Made by a program: the position numbers and the translations under genes
Notes under the pieces: generated by a model
The model's database searches: none
Told to the model about the DNA's origin: nothing
The model's input: the letters and a program-made list of their open reading frames with translations, nothing else
In this document: positions 34,536 through 43,723 of the stretch, in pieces
Layout of the letters: every line of letters begins with the position of its first letter
Position numbering within the stretch: position 1 is the stretch's first letter
Assembly: GCA_017515285.1 (NCBI GenBank)
Contig: JAFWGN010000011.1
Span: forward strand, 1-64,000
Direction: 5' to 3'
From: Candidatus Saccharimonadota bacterium
GTDB taxonomy: Bacteria; Patescibacteriota; Saccharimonadia; Saccharimonadales; Saccharimonadaceae
DNA length: 64,000 bases

Positions 34536-37088
34536 ATGTCCCCCCTCTCTGCTCTAAAAACTCTCCGCAATTTCGAGTCTGGCTCCGCGCCGAATATTGG
34601 TATTCTTGGCGGAAAAAACGGCAAGTCGAACCTAAAGTCGAGCAAATCTCTAGCCAAAAAAGGCGCCACCATCGTCGTCGTCCTTTTTACGGTTGGCTTC
34701 ATGCTCCTAATCTACATCGCAAACGTCCTCTCTCCGATTAATCTCGTTCACCAAATCGGCCAGGGAGTCGTTAGTGTCGCGACCACGATTTTCGAAAAAG
34801 CAAAGAACGTAGTTCGCGAACTCATGGACAAGGGCGAAGTCCCCGACGAAATAACAAAAGATTTAGAGAAGCAAGGTATCGAACTTGGGACCGAAACCAC
34901 GACCGGCGGTTTTATCGTCACGAACCGCGTCATCGCTTCGGGCAAGGATTACCTCGTTGCCGCCGCGGACGGCTCGACTTACATGGCGGCAACCGGCTCA
35001 CTCTCAATCCGCTACAAAGGCAAAATCGTCACCGCTGACAACCTCGAAACCGAACTCGAGACGAACGACGAATTTTTCCGTGCCTTCTATAACGCTATCG
35101 AAGAGCGTCGCGACGCCTACGACGACGCCTCCGCCAACTCTGCCGAAACGGTAGTTTACGAAGACCTCGGAATCTCAAAAGACGTTTACGACGGCCTAGA
35201 ATACACCGGCGACGGCAAAGCCGACCAAGCCGCCTTCGAAGCCATCTACGCCGAAATCTTAAATAACGGCGGAAGCTCGACCAACATCGGCACTCGCAGC
35301 TCCTCCGACTCTTCCGAATCAAGCGACCAAGATTCCTCGCAAAGCCAAAACACCGGCGGCGACGCCTCGAGCGAAAATATGCAAGTCGAAGAATACATCC
35401 GTAAAATCGCAGACAACACTTCCGGAAACTCCGTCGAAGAGGCAACCGAAAAAGCCGGCGCCTTAATCAACGCCGCCGTCTCTGCGAATGAACCCTACTA
35501 CGCCGCCCGCGCTTACGCCGGCATCGTCGAGGCTATCGAAATCAAAACCGGTGACACTACCGCCGCCCCCGTTAACCAAGCCATGAATCTCCTCGTCCGC
35601 GAAGAAACGAGCACCGCCTTCGACCCTGCAACCGGTAGCGCCGTCGAAGTTAAGGGCTCCGCGATTTACTCCCCGAACATCCGGTCCTTAACGACCGGCG
35701 ACGTCGGGTTCGACAAAGACACCGCCTCCGGCTATTCCCGTGACCGCGTCATGAACCTCGTTGACGACCGCGTCTATAAAGATTGCGGCACCGACGCCGG
35801 CGCCTACGAAGCGACGAACGAGACTATTGTCAGTGTGAGCAACATTTTCCAAGCTTTCTGGCGTTGGTTCGTCGCCCTCTTTACTGGCGAAACGAAGGCC
35901 GACCCCGAGCTCCTCGTCAATATTTCCAAGGACAGCGTCGAGGACGCTATCTTCACTTCTCCCTCGGAATCCTTAAAGGGCCAAACTCTCGGCGAGCGCA
36001 TCGTCCAAGGTGCGGCATATCTGAATGCGTCCGAAGCTCGCGGGATTGGCGGTTCCGTCGCCTCCGACCAGAGCGCCGTTATCGCCTATAATGACATGGT
36101 CCAGTCTGTCATCGCGCGCAAAGCCGAAGCCGAGCGAAACACCATGAGCCCCTTCGACGTCTCCTCCCCGAACACTTTTCTCGGCAGCCTTGTCCGAAGC
36201 TTGAGCTCCGTCGCCGTTTCCGGCGGTTCCTTCATGTCGAAAATCTCCGCCGCAAACACCTTAACCTCCAAATCCCTCGCTACCATTTCCACCGGCGCTT
36301 ACGCCGACGCCGCTGAAAAAAACTTCGCAACTGTCGAGACCGACTATTGTACCTCCGTACCTTCCGTCGGTGGCGTTGGCGACATGTTCTGTAACGAAAA
36401 CCCGACTTTCGACAAGAGCACCATGACCATGACGCTCGAAGAGCTCGAGGAAAAACTCGCGGGCGACCTCGACGCGAGCGGCGCGATTAAGGACGGTTCT
36501 CTCGCCGCCCAGTACGCCATTCTCCACACCGACCGCGCCGCCACCCCCGGCCCTCAAGACGCCTCCGTCTGCGAGGCCGCCCAAAACTTAAACCATTCCG
36601 CCGGTACCGACGCCGTTGCGAACGCCTGTCAAAGTTTCGGGAACCGCGACATCGCGACCGGCAAGGAATATGCTAACACTGCCGCAAACACAAAATGGAA
36701 CTCGACCTACCGTTATTATCAAGGTTATTTCCTCGAAACCTACGTTCTCGACCTTCTCGGTTATTACCGCGACATTTGCGCCGATAACCCCGTCGTCGCC
36801 TACAAAGAAAAATACTACACCGAGTTCCCGAAAGATAACTCCCCCGAGGGTATTCTCGCTCGTCGCACTGGCCTCTCGAAAGCCGAAGTTATCGAAGGCA
36901 TAGAAGCAATCAACTTCCTCGCATGGTATAACAGTTACGACCCCTCGACTCGCCTCGCTTTCATGGCGATTCCGACCGAAAAACCTCTTGACCTCGGCCC
37001 AGAAAACTCTAAAGAGTCCGAACTCGCCGAAGACAACAAAAAATATTTCCACTCCAAGGTCTCTCCCGTCACCTCTCGCGTTGCCTAA
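34536..37088 (+). CDS. large membrane-anchored protein of the secretion-like cluster, unknown
   Basis: Not recognised. 850 residues: a cytoplasmic basic region (1-43), one membrane helix (about 44-64, GATIVVVLFTVGFMLLIYIA), and a long extracytoplasmic region with a Ser/Asp/Gln-rich linker near 255-280 (SSDSSESSDQDSSQSQN) and a Cys-containing C-terminal domain (CTSVPSVGGVGDMFCNENP; VCEAAQNL; CQSFGNRD; DICADNP). It starts 24 bases after the VirB6-like gene with AAGGAA, and is followed by the wall hydrolase gene, so the three probably form one surface machine. Confidence 0.75.
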   Translation: MSPLSALKTLRNFESGSAPNIGILGGKNGKSNLKSSKSLAKKGATIVVVLFTVGFMLLIYIANVLSPINLVHQIGQGVVSVATTIFEKAKNVVRELMDKGEVPDEITKDLEKQGIELGTETTTGGFIVTNRVIASGKDYLVAAADGSTYMAATGSLSIRYKGKIVTADNLETELETNDEFFRAFYNAIEERRDAYDDASANSAETVVYEDLGISKDVYDGLEYTGDGKADQAAFEAIYAEILNNGGSSTNIGTRSSSDSSESSDQDSSQSQNTGGDASSENMQVEEYIRKIADNTSGNSVEEATEKAGALINAAVSANEPYYAARAYAGIVEAIEIKTGDTTAAPVNQAMNLLVREETSTAFDPATGSAVEVKGSAIYSPNIRSLTTGDVGFDKDTASGYSRDRVMNLVDDRVYKDCGTDAGAYEATNETIVSVSNIFQAFWRWFVALFTGETKADPELLVNISKDSVEDAIFTSPSESLKGQTLGERIVQGAAYLNASEARGIGGSVASDQSAVIAYNDMVQSVIARKAEAERNTMSPFDVSSPNTFLGSLVRSLSSVAVSGGSFMSKISAANTLTSKSLATISTGAYADAAEKNFATVETDYCTSVPSVGGVGDMFCNENPTFDKSTMTMTLEELEEKLAGDLDASGAIKDGSLAAQYAILHTDRAATPGPQDASVCEAAQNLNHSAGTDAVANACQSFGNRDIATGKEYANTAANTKWNSTYRYYQGYFLETYVLDLLGYYRDICADNPVVAYKEKYYTEFPKDNSPEGILARRTGLSKAEVIEGIEAINFLAWYNSYDPSTRLAFMAIPTEKPLDLGPENSKESELAEDNKKYFHSKVSPVTSRVA

Positions 37089-37131
37089 GTTTCCGCTTGT
37101 GGCAAAACCGATTATCATATATAATTATGTC

Positions 37132-38616
37132 GTGAGAACCCTCCTGAAAAATGTTTTCGGAATAACTATCATTACTTTATTTTTGGGAATCATAATAAAC
37201 GTTTCTCCCGCCTCTGCTTTAGTTTGCCCCGCCTCCAAGTCTATCGACCTGGACCAATTTGACGCTACCCGCATCGTCGATGGCAGTTGTGGCTCCGTCC
37301 CGAACTCGCTCAAGAAATATCTTCTCGACGCCGGCTATAACGAAACCGCCGCCTCCGGCATCATGGGTAACATCGACGTCGAATCTTGCGGCTACAATCT
37401 TCGCGTCTATAACAACAGCTGCAACGCGTTCGCACCAGACGACTTTACCGCTTCCTCTGGCGGTAGAAACACTTTCTCTGGCGGCTATGGTCTCGCCCAA
37501 TGGACCTCCCCCGGCCGCGTGAAAAACCTCCAAGACTACGCCGACAGCCTCGGTAAATCCGTCAACACCCTCGACGTCCAAGCCGCCTTCCTCGTCAAGG
37601 AACTAAAATCTAGTTCATATCGTTTGAATCCTTCGACTCTGAATCCTCTCTCCCTCGAACAAGTTACTTGGCTCATCATGCGCGACTACGAAACCCCCGC
37701 CACCGTCATCTGCACCGTTCCGGAAGCAAAATGTAACAACCAACTCTCCCCAAGGAGAGTGTCCTTAAGAGAGCTTCTTAATAATAAAAGCAACTATGCC
37801 TCCGCCTATGTCGCCTACGTAAACCGCCTCGCCGCCGCCAAGGCTGCCTTAACCGTTTCGACCGCCGAATGTTCCAAGGAGGAAGAATCAACCGACCCCT
37901 TTATCGTCCCCTCTACCGACGTCATTAGTTTTAACGACGTCTCCGATTCAAATAACAATGACGATTCCAGCTCAAGCTCCAGCGACGACGATAGTTCCGC
38001 CTCTTCCGCTCCCGTCTCCGTCTCCACTTCCGGCGCTCTCGGCGCCAGCTCTGCCGGTTGTTCAAAATACTATTGCCAAGACCGTTTTAAGAGCACTGTC
38101 TGGCGAACCGATGGTAGCACCATTTTTAGCTCCGGCTGTTCACTCGTCTCCGTCGCTAACGCCGCAAAATACCTTGGTGTTTCAAACGCCGACCCGGACT
38201 CTCTCGCAAGTTGGTCGAAATCCAGAATCAGCCAGTCCCAAACCAGTTGGAGCGGTAGCGTCACGAAACTCATCTCTCACGCCGGCCTCACTAAAACCGG
38301 CTACCTCTGGTCCAACTATAATACCTCGACAAGCGCCAAAGTCCAAGAAATCCGCGAAGTTCTCGCGAAGGGTGGCGTCGTTATCGCCGCCGGCGACCGC
38401 ACCAAAGGCCCCGTCACTATGCCCGGAACCTGCACCTCGAAAAACGGCGAATGCGTCTTCTCTCCAAACGGACACTTCGTTACGATTATCGGCATCACTA
38501 GTTCCGGCAAACTCGTCATCACCAACCCCGCAAAGGCGAACGGGAACACCTCCGGAGTTTTTGACGCCGACGCCGTCCTAAAATTCTCGAACAAAGCTAT
38601 CGGAGTTTACCAATAA
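37132..38616 (+). CDS. secreted peptidoglycan hydrolase: phage-tail-lysozyme-like plus C39-like peptidase
   Basis: 494 residues from GTG 37132, which lies 6 bases after TATAAT (37120-37125); upstream in-frame ATGs lie inside the previous gene. A signal peptide (about 5-28, NVFGITIITLFLGIIINVSPASA) leads to a lysozyme-like domain (YLLDAGYNETAASGIMGNID, YGLAQWTSPGR, about 50-190), a Ser/Asp linker (about 260-300) and a C39-like cysteine peptidase domain (SSGCSLVSVANAAKYLG with the Cys, NGHFVTIIGI with the His, LVITNPAK with the Asn). Secreted enzymes of this kind cut peptidoglycan and cross bridges, useful for passing a secretion channel through a wall, its own or a host's. Confidence 0.85.
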   Translation: MRTLLKNVFGITIITLFLGIIINVSPASALVCPASKSIDLDQFDATRIVDGSCGSVPNSLKKYLLDAGYNETAASGIMGNIDVESCGYNLRVYNNSCNAFAPDDFTASSGGRNTFSGGYGLAQWTSPGRVKNLQDYADSLGKSVNTLDVQAAFLVKELKSSSYRLNPSTLNPLSLEQVTWLIMRDYETPATVICTVPEAKCNNQLSPRRVSLRELLNNKSNYASAYVAYVNRLAAAKAALTVSTAECSKEEESTDPFIVPSTDVISFNDVSDSNNNDDSSSSSSDDDSSASSAPVSVSTSGALGASSAGCSKYYCQDRFKSTVWRTDGSTIFSSGCSLVSVANAAKYLGVSNADPDSLASWSKSRISQSQTSWSGSVTKLISHAGLTKTGYLWSNYNTSTSAKVQEIREVLAKGGVVIAAGDRTKGPVTMPGTCTSKNGECVFSPNGHFVTIIGITSSGKLVITNPAKANGNTSGVFDADAVLKFSNKAIGVYQ

Positions 38617-38617
38617 T

Positions 38618-39187
38618 ATGCAAGACGAATCTTCCATCAACCGCAAGCCCCTCTCCATAAAAACCCTCCTCATCGCCGGCGGCGTTGGTTTTGTCGCCAT
38701 CTTTATCGGCGTCGCGATTTTTCTTATCGCCACCGCCGAACCGGAACAAAACCTCGAAAACGAAGAACCCTCTCTCGAATACGCCGGTGAAAACTCTCGC
38801 CTTGCCGGAATTCAAGAACTATTAACCCTCGGCCTCACCACAGAACAATACACCACCCTCTACTCCGAACTCAATAAATACTTCGACCGCACCGACCCCA
38901 CCGCCACCTATTTTGAATACTTGCCAGAAAGCCTAACTTTCCAAAAATCCTCAATCGAAGTTTCCGGCCTCTCCGACGAAGAACTCGCCGCAATTCTAGC
39001 TTCTCTTGGCGAAAACGACGCCACCGCCGAACTTTTTGGCCCCGAAGGCACTCAAGCCAATTCTTCGAGCCACGACGAAAAGCTCCAACTTCCCGTTGTC
39101 TCCTTCCGCCTCGCCTCAAACACAGGTAAGGAATATACAGTCAAATTTGACCGTTCTGCCACTCCTTTCAAAATCGAAGTCTTCTAA
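38618..39187 (+). CDS. small membrane-anchored protein, unknown
   Basis: Not recognised. 189 residues: cytoplasmic N-terminus, one membrane helix (about 14-38, TLLIAGGVGFVAIFIGVAIFLIA), and an acidic extracytoplasmic region (EPEQNLENEEPSLEY onward) with a LTLGLTTEQYTTLYSELNKYF helix. It starts one base after the hydrolase stop codon with no clear binding site, so it is translated by coupling and belongs to the secretion-like cluster. Confidence 0.75.
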   Translation: MQDESSINRKPLSIKTLLIAGGVGFVAIFIGVAIFLIATAEPEQNLENEEPSLEYAGENSRLAGIQELLTLGLTTEQYTTLYSELNKYFDRTDPTATYFEYLPESLTFQKSSIEVSGLSDEELAAILASLGENDATAELFGPEGTQANSSSHDEKLQLPVVSFRLASNTGKEYTVKFDRSATPFKIEVF

Positions 39188-39240
39188 AAAATATTTCATT
39201 CCGCTTGTGGTTAAACTAAACTTAATATATAATATATATT

Positions 39241-40263
39241 ATGGAAAACTTATATAAGCTAAGCCACGCTACTTCGTCGAGAAAAGATTTTATCGACACT
39301 ACGGATTTTGAGCAAGACGAAATCCTCGATATAATCAAAACCGCGGTTGTCGTGCGCGACTATATTAAGTCGGGTGGGACTCTCGACACTTTATATCATA
39401 AAAACCTTGCCATGCTCTTCGAGCAAAAGTCCACGCGCACGCGCGTTAGCTTCGAAGTTGCCATGAGCCAACTCGGCGGACACGCTCTAAACCTTGCTCC
39501 GGGCGCAATTCAACTCGGTGCGCACGAAACCATCGAAGACACCGCGCAAGTCCTCGGTCGGATGTGCGATATGATTATGTCCCGCGTCGATCGCCACGAG
39601 TCAATTGAAGCCCTCGCGAAATTCGCCGAGGTTCCCGTCATCAACGGTATGTCCGACTATAACCACCCGACCCAAGAAATCGGCGACATTATTACCATTC
39701 TCGACAATCTCCCCCCGGAGAAGAAATGGAACGACGTCAAGGTTGTCTTCGTCGGCGACTGCACCCAAGTTTGCGCGAGTTTAATGATGATTACGACAAA
39801 ACTCGGCATGAACTTCGTCCACTACGGCCCGGACCATAAACTCCTCGAAGAAAAGTTCCGCACCATCGGCGGTAAGAACGTCGAAAAATACGGCGGCTCC
39901 GTCGAGTTTACGAGTAATCGCGACTGCCTAAAGGGCGCCGATTTCGTCTATACCGACGTTTGGTATGGTCTCTACGACAAGGAGACCCCGAAGGAAGTCT
40001 ACATGCAAGATTTCTACCCGACCTTCCAGGTCAACGACGATTTAATGAATGCTACGGAAAATCCAAACTGTAAATTCATGCACTGTCTCCCGGCGAATCG
40101 TAACGAAGAAGTGACCGATTCCGTCATGGACGGGGAAAACTCAATTTGCTTCGACCAAGCGGAAAACCGCTTGACCGCTCAGCGTGGCCTCGTGCTCTAT
40201 TTTGGCAAAAAGGCGCAGGAAACGCTCGACTACATCAAACAACAAAAGGAGGGCAATAACTAA
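39241..40263 (+). CDS. ptcA: putrescine carbamoyltransferase
   Basis: Transfers the carbamoyl group of N-carbamoylputrescine to phosphate, giving putrescine and carbamoyl phosphate. 340 residues with STRTRVSFEVAMSQLGGHAL (carbamoyl phosphate site), IPVINGMSDYNHPTQEIGD-type block, FVYTDVWYGLYDKE and FMHCLPANRNEEVTDSVMDG followed by NSICFDQAENRLTAQRG. The DVWYGLY and RxEEVTD stretches are those of the putrescine enzyme, not ornithine carbamoyltransferase, as is the gene order: permease and agmatine deiminase follow directly. TATAAT (39228-39233) is 7 bases before ATG (leaderless). The C-terminal extension is shorter than in Enterococcus. Confidence 0.88.
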   Translation: MENLYKLSHATSSRKDFIDTTDFEQDEILDIIKTAVVVRDYIKSGGTLDTLYHKNLAMLFEQKSTRTRVSFEVAMSQLGGHALNLAPGAIQLGAHETIEDTAQVLGRMCDMIMSRVDRHESIEALAKFAEVPVINGMSDYNHPTQEIGDIITILDNLPPEKKWNDVKVVFVGDCTQVCASLMMITTKLGMNFVHYGPDHKLLEEKFRTIGGKNVEKYGGSVEFTSNRDCLKGADFVYTDVWYGLYDKETPKEVYMQDFYPTFQVNDDLMNATENPNCKFMHCLPANRNEEVTDSVMDGENSICFDQAENRLTAQRGLVLYFGKKAQETLDYIKQQKEGNN

Positions 40264-40264
40264 A

Positions 40265-41719
40265 ATGCCAACTAAAAAACCAAAGTTCAGGCTGTTTTCC
40301 GCCGTACTCGCGACAGTCTGTATCGTTCTCGTGATCGACGCCGTCGCGCCGACCGCTGCCATCGGGAACTCTCAGTACGCGTGGTGGGTGATTATGATTC
40401 TCGGCTTCTTCATCCCTTACGCTTTAATATCCGCCGAGCTAGGTACCCAATATCCGTCCGAGGGCGGTATGTACACCTGGGTTAAAAAAGCCCTCGGAAA
40501 AAAATGGGCCGGCCGCGTCGCGTGGTTCTATTGGGTGAACTTCCCGCTTTGGATTGCTTCGCTCGCCGACCTCGCGACGACGCTTTTAATGACGATTCTC
40601 GGCATGGAACCGACCATCGTCACAGCGCTCGTGATTGAACTCGGCTATATCGCCCTCGTGACGATTTTGGGTCAACTTCGCATTTCTCAATCCGCCTGGG
40701 TCGCTAACCTCGGGGCCATCGTCAAGTTTATCACTCTCGCCGGTATTGGCGCGCTCGGGATTTACGTCTTCGCGACGCAAGGCTCCGCCAACCCCATCGA
40801 AAGTTGGCACGATTTCGTTCCGCTTCTCGCCGAAGGTGGCGGGATTGACTGGGCCGGGATTAGCTTTGTCTCGCTAATCATCTTCAATATGCTCGGCTTT
40901 GAAGTTGTCGGCACTTTCATTGACGACATGGACAACCCAAAGAAACAAATCCCTCAAGCGATTATTCTTGGCGCGGTCTTAATCGCCTTATTCTATATTT
41001 TGCCGAGTTTCGGTATCGGCGTCGCTGTTCCGTTCGAAGAACTTGCGACCAACTCCGGCCTGCTCGACTCATACCAAATCCTGCTCGAAGCCGTCGGTCT
41101 CTCTGCGGGCGCTATTTCCGCAATTATCACCGTCGTTGCTTGCTTCTTCCTCTACACCTTAATCGCCAACATCTCCTCTTGGCAATTCGGTGTTTATTCC
41201 GTCACGGCTTATGCCGCCAAAGATGGTATCTTCCCGAAATCTTGGGCTAAGACCAACAAAAACGGCGTCGCGACCCGCGTCTCTCTCTGGACGAGCATTG
41301 TCGCTGCGGTTCTCTCCGTCGCCGGGATCATTCTCGCCTACGTCTTCCCCGAAGCCGAAGAACTTTCCAACATGTTCTGGGCGTTCTTCGACCTCTCCCT
41401 CTTCTGTCTCTTGATTGGCTATGTCCCGATGTTCTTCGCCTTTATGAAACTCCACAAGAAGGGAATCCAAGAAAAGAAAGGCTACTGGATCAAAGGTGGC
41501 GCTGGAAAAATTGCGCTCTTCGGCATCGTTCCCGTCATCATGCTTGCGATTTCTCTCTTCTTCACGCTCATTCCGGAGTTTAACCTCGAGGCGATTCTCG
41601 ACAACAAAATTCTCATTGTCAGCTCTCTCGTCTGCGTCGTGATTGGCGAAGTCCTCGTCTTCCGCGCGGGAAAGAAAGATGAACAAAGAAAGGCTCTCCG
41701 CCGTGCGAATCGCAAATAG
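40265..41719 (+). CDS. aguD: APC-family permease, probable agmatine/putrescine antiporter
   Basis: 484 residues, about 12 membrane helices, amino acid-polyamine-organocation superfamily (IPYALISAELGTQYPSEGGMYTWVKKALG; GFEVVGTFIDDMDNPKKQIPQAI). Start 40265 follows AAGGAGG; the longer frame start would lie inside ptcA. In Firmicutes agmatine operons this position is held by the AguD antiporter, which exchanges external agmatine for putrescine; that assignment comes from context. The 3' end overlaps the next gene by about 17 bases, indicating coupled translation. Confidence 0.82.
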   Translation: MPTKKPKFRLFSAVLATVCIVLVIDAVAPTAAIGNSQYAWWVIMILGFFIPYALISAELGTQYPSEGGMYTWVKKALGKKWAGRVAWFYWVNFPLWIASLADLATTLLMTILGMEPTIVTALVIELGYIALVTILGQLRISQSAWVANLGAIVKFITLAGIGALGIYVFATQGSANPIESWHDFVPLLAEGGGIDWAGISFVSLIIFNMLGFEVVGTFIDDMDNPKKQIPQAIILGAVLIALFYILPSFGIGVAVPFEELATNSGLLDSYQILLEAVGLSAGAISAIITVVACFFLYTLIANISSWQFGVYSVTAYAAKDGIFPKSWAKTNKNGVATRVSLWTSIVAAVLSVAGIILAYVFPEAEELSNMFWAFFDLSLFCLLIGYVPMFFAFMKLHKKGIQEKKGYWIKGGAGKIALFGIVPVIMLAISLFFTLIPEFNLEAILDNKILIVSSLVCVVIGEVLVFRAGKKDEQRKALRRANRK

Positions 41720-42800
41720 TACCCCGAAACAAGACGGCTTCTTTATGCCGTCCGAGCTTCGCGAACACGTCGCGACTTACTTACTTTGGCCTGAACGCCC
41801 CGACAACTGGCGGGGCGGGGCCAAGCCCGCGCAAAAAGCGTTCGTCGAAGTTATAAAAGCCATCGCGAAGCACGAACCCGTCGTTCTCGGCGTCAACGAG
41901 TCCCAATACCCGCACGTTCTTGGACTTAATCTTGAAAACGTCCACGTCGTCGAGATTTCCAATAACGACTCTTGGATTCGTGATACCGGCCCGACTTTCG
42001 TCATCAACGGCGAAGGCGAACTCCGCGCGGTTGATTGGAAGTTTAACGGCTACGGCGGTCTTTACAACGGGATTTACTTCCCGTGGGACTTCGACGACCA
42101 AATCGCCGCCAAAGTCTGCGCCATCGAAGGCGTCGACCGCTACCGCACGGACGATTTTGTCCTCGAAGGCGGCTCGGTCCATTCTGACGGCGAAGGCACT
42201 CTCCTCGTCACGGAAGAAACCTGTCTCGACAAGGGAAGAAACCCCGATTTGAGCAAGGAAGAAATCGAAAAATACCTGCTCGATTATTGCGGCGCGGAAA
42301 AAGTCCTCTGGATTCCTTACGGGATTTATAAAGACGAAGACACGAACGGACATGTAGACAACGTCTGCCAATTCGTCGCCCCCGGCAAGGTCGTCCTCGC
42401 TTGGGAAGACAACGAGCGCGACCCGCAACACGAGCGCTCCAAAAAAGACCTCGAATACCTCGAATCCGTCACCGACGCGAAGGGTCGGAAACTTGAGATT
42501 ATTAAAATCCACGTCCCGAACCCCATCACAATTACGAAGGAAGAATCCGAAGGCGTCGATGTCGTCGAAGGTACTTTCCCGCGCAATGAAGGCGACCGTC
42601 TCCCGGCCAGTTACATCAACTATTACAACTGTAACGGCGCCGTGATTCTGCCCGTCTTCAACGACGAGCACGACCAAGCCGCCATCAACATCCTTCAAGA
42701 TTGTTTCCCGGACAAAAAGATTGAAACGGTCTATGCCCGCGAAATCTTGCTTGGCGGCGGTAACATTCACTGCATCACGCAACAAGTCCCCAAAGCGTAA
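41703..42800 (+). CDS. aguA: agmatine deiminase
   Basis: Converts agmatine to N-carbamoylputrescine and ammonia. 365 residues from GTG 41703 (GAAAGG 9 bases upstream), giving the family's usual N-terminus with NSTPKQDGFFMP; an ATG at 41679 is possible. Guanidino-modifying fold with LLWPERPDNWRGG, SNNDSWIRDTGPTFV, RTDDFVLEGGSVH, EDTNGHVDNVCQF (His) and LLGGGNIHCITQQVP (catalytic Cys). It is very close to the Enterococcus enzyme in motif order. Overlaps the permease gene; it completes ptcA-aguD-aguA. Confidence 0.93.
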   Translation: MRIANSTPKQDGFFMPSELREHVATYLLWPERPDNWRGGAKPAQKAFVEVIKAIAKHEPVVLGVNESQYPHVLGLNLENVHVVEISNNDSWIRDTGPTFVINGEGELRAVDWKFNGYGGLYNGIYFPWDFDDQIAAKVCAIEGVDRYRTDDFVLEGGSVHSDGEGTLLVTEETCLDKGRNPDLSKEEIEKYLLDYCGAEKVLWIPYGIYKDEDTNGHVDNVCQFVAPGKVVLAWEDNERDPQHERSKKDLEYLESVTDAKGRKLEIIKIHVPNPITITKEESEGVDVVEGTFPRNEGDRLPASYINYYNCNGAVILPVFNDEHDQAAINILQDCFPDKKIETVYAREILLGGGNIHCITQQVPKA

Positions 42801-42851
42801 CGAGGATTTTGCGAGCTATCGACCGCAAGCGAGCTATGCTATAATATGTTT

Positions 42852-43664
42852 ATGTATAAAAAAGGCGATACGTTAATCGAAGTTATGTTCGCGGTGGGGA
42901 TTTTTGGCCTTGCCTCCGTCGGAACGATTTCTCTCATGAACCGTGGTCTCGCCACGTCCCAAACCAACCTTGAAGTCACCATGGCCCGCCAAGAAATCGA
43001 CGCCCAAGCCGAGTCTCTTCGCTTTATCCACAACGCCTACCTCTCCGAATCCTCAAACAAGCCCGACGAAGATGGCGCCGTAATCGACACTTACCGCGAA
43101 CTCTGGCAAGAAATCGTAAGCCACGCTTACTCTCCGGACAATACCACCGGCGGCATCTTGAGCGAAGACGCGAACTTCTACACTCGCCAGGTTTCTCTTG
43201 GCAAAAGTTGCAACTCTATCTTCACAACCGTGGTCTCTAACGGCTCTTTCGGCGTCCCGAGTCGGTCGTTTATTATCAACCCGCGAAAACTAAACGAATC
43301 TAACCTAAAAGACGTCGTCGCCATGGCAATTAACGTCAACGGCAACGTCGTCAATCTCGCCACGACTTATCCGCGCCTGCTTTACGGCACCGACGGTCTT
43401 CTTTCCGACGCCTACTCCGAAGATAACCACCTCAAATTCGCCGACGCCGAAACCAACCTCACCTCCGCCGAAGGAATCTGGATCACCGCCGTAAAATCTT
43501 CCCAAGGCGTCAGATGTTCCAGCGAAGGAACCTGCCCGGACTACTACGATTTCCACATTCAAACCTGTTGGGACTCCGTCTCCGGCTCCGCCACGACCAT
43601 TTCTTCCACGATTCGCCTCTTCAATCCGGACCAAATCAACCTCCAAAGAGGGGCAGCCCTCTAA
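42852..43664 (+). CDS. type IV prepilin-like protein
   Basis: 270 residues from ATG 42852, 6 bases after TATAAT (42840-42845); the ATG at 42846 directly abuts the -10 box. It begins MYKKGDTLIEVMFAVGIFG: a short basic leader, G at the cleavage point, then DTLIEVM and a hydrophobic helix, the prepilin/pseudopilin signature (D replaces the usual F). The rest is extracytoplasmic with Cys pairs (SLGKSCNSIF; GVRCSSEGTCPD; QTCWDSV). Type IV pilins serve adhesion, twitching and DNA uptake; ComEC is at 58901. No prepilin peptidase or assembly ATPase is in the window. Confidence 0.82.
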   Translation: MYKKGDTLIEVMFAVGIFGLASVGTISLMNRGLATSQTNLEVTMARQEIDAQAESLRFIHNAYLSESSNKPDEDGAVIDTYRELWQEIVSHAYSPDNTTGGILSEDANFYTRQVSLGKSCNSIFTTVVSNGSFGVPSRSFIINPRKLNESNLKDVVAMAINVNGNVVNLATTYPRLLYGTDGLLSDAYSEDNHLKFADAETNLTSAEGIWITAVKSSQGVRCSSEGTCPDYYDFHIQTCWDSVSGSATTISSTIRLFNPDQINLQRGAAL

Positions 43665-43723
43665 TCTTGCCCCCGGGGCTTAATTCGTTTTCATAGTAAC
43701 CTTTTTTATGCTATAATAAACTT

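Noticed and set aside
36988-37131. Long 5' extension of the hydrolase ORF
   Set aside because: It overlaps the 850-residue gene and its stop, and a -10 box with a GTG 6 bases later gives a proper signal peptide at 37132.
39241-40263. Ornithine carbamoyltransferase (argF/arcB)
   Set aside because: Catalytic-loop sequence and the adjoining antiporter and agmatine deiminase fit the putrescine enzyme better, and no arginine deiminase or arginine synthesis gene is nearby.
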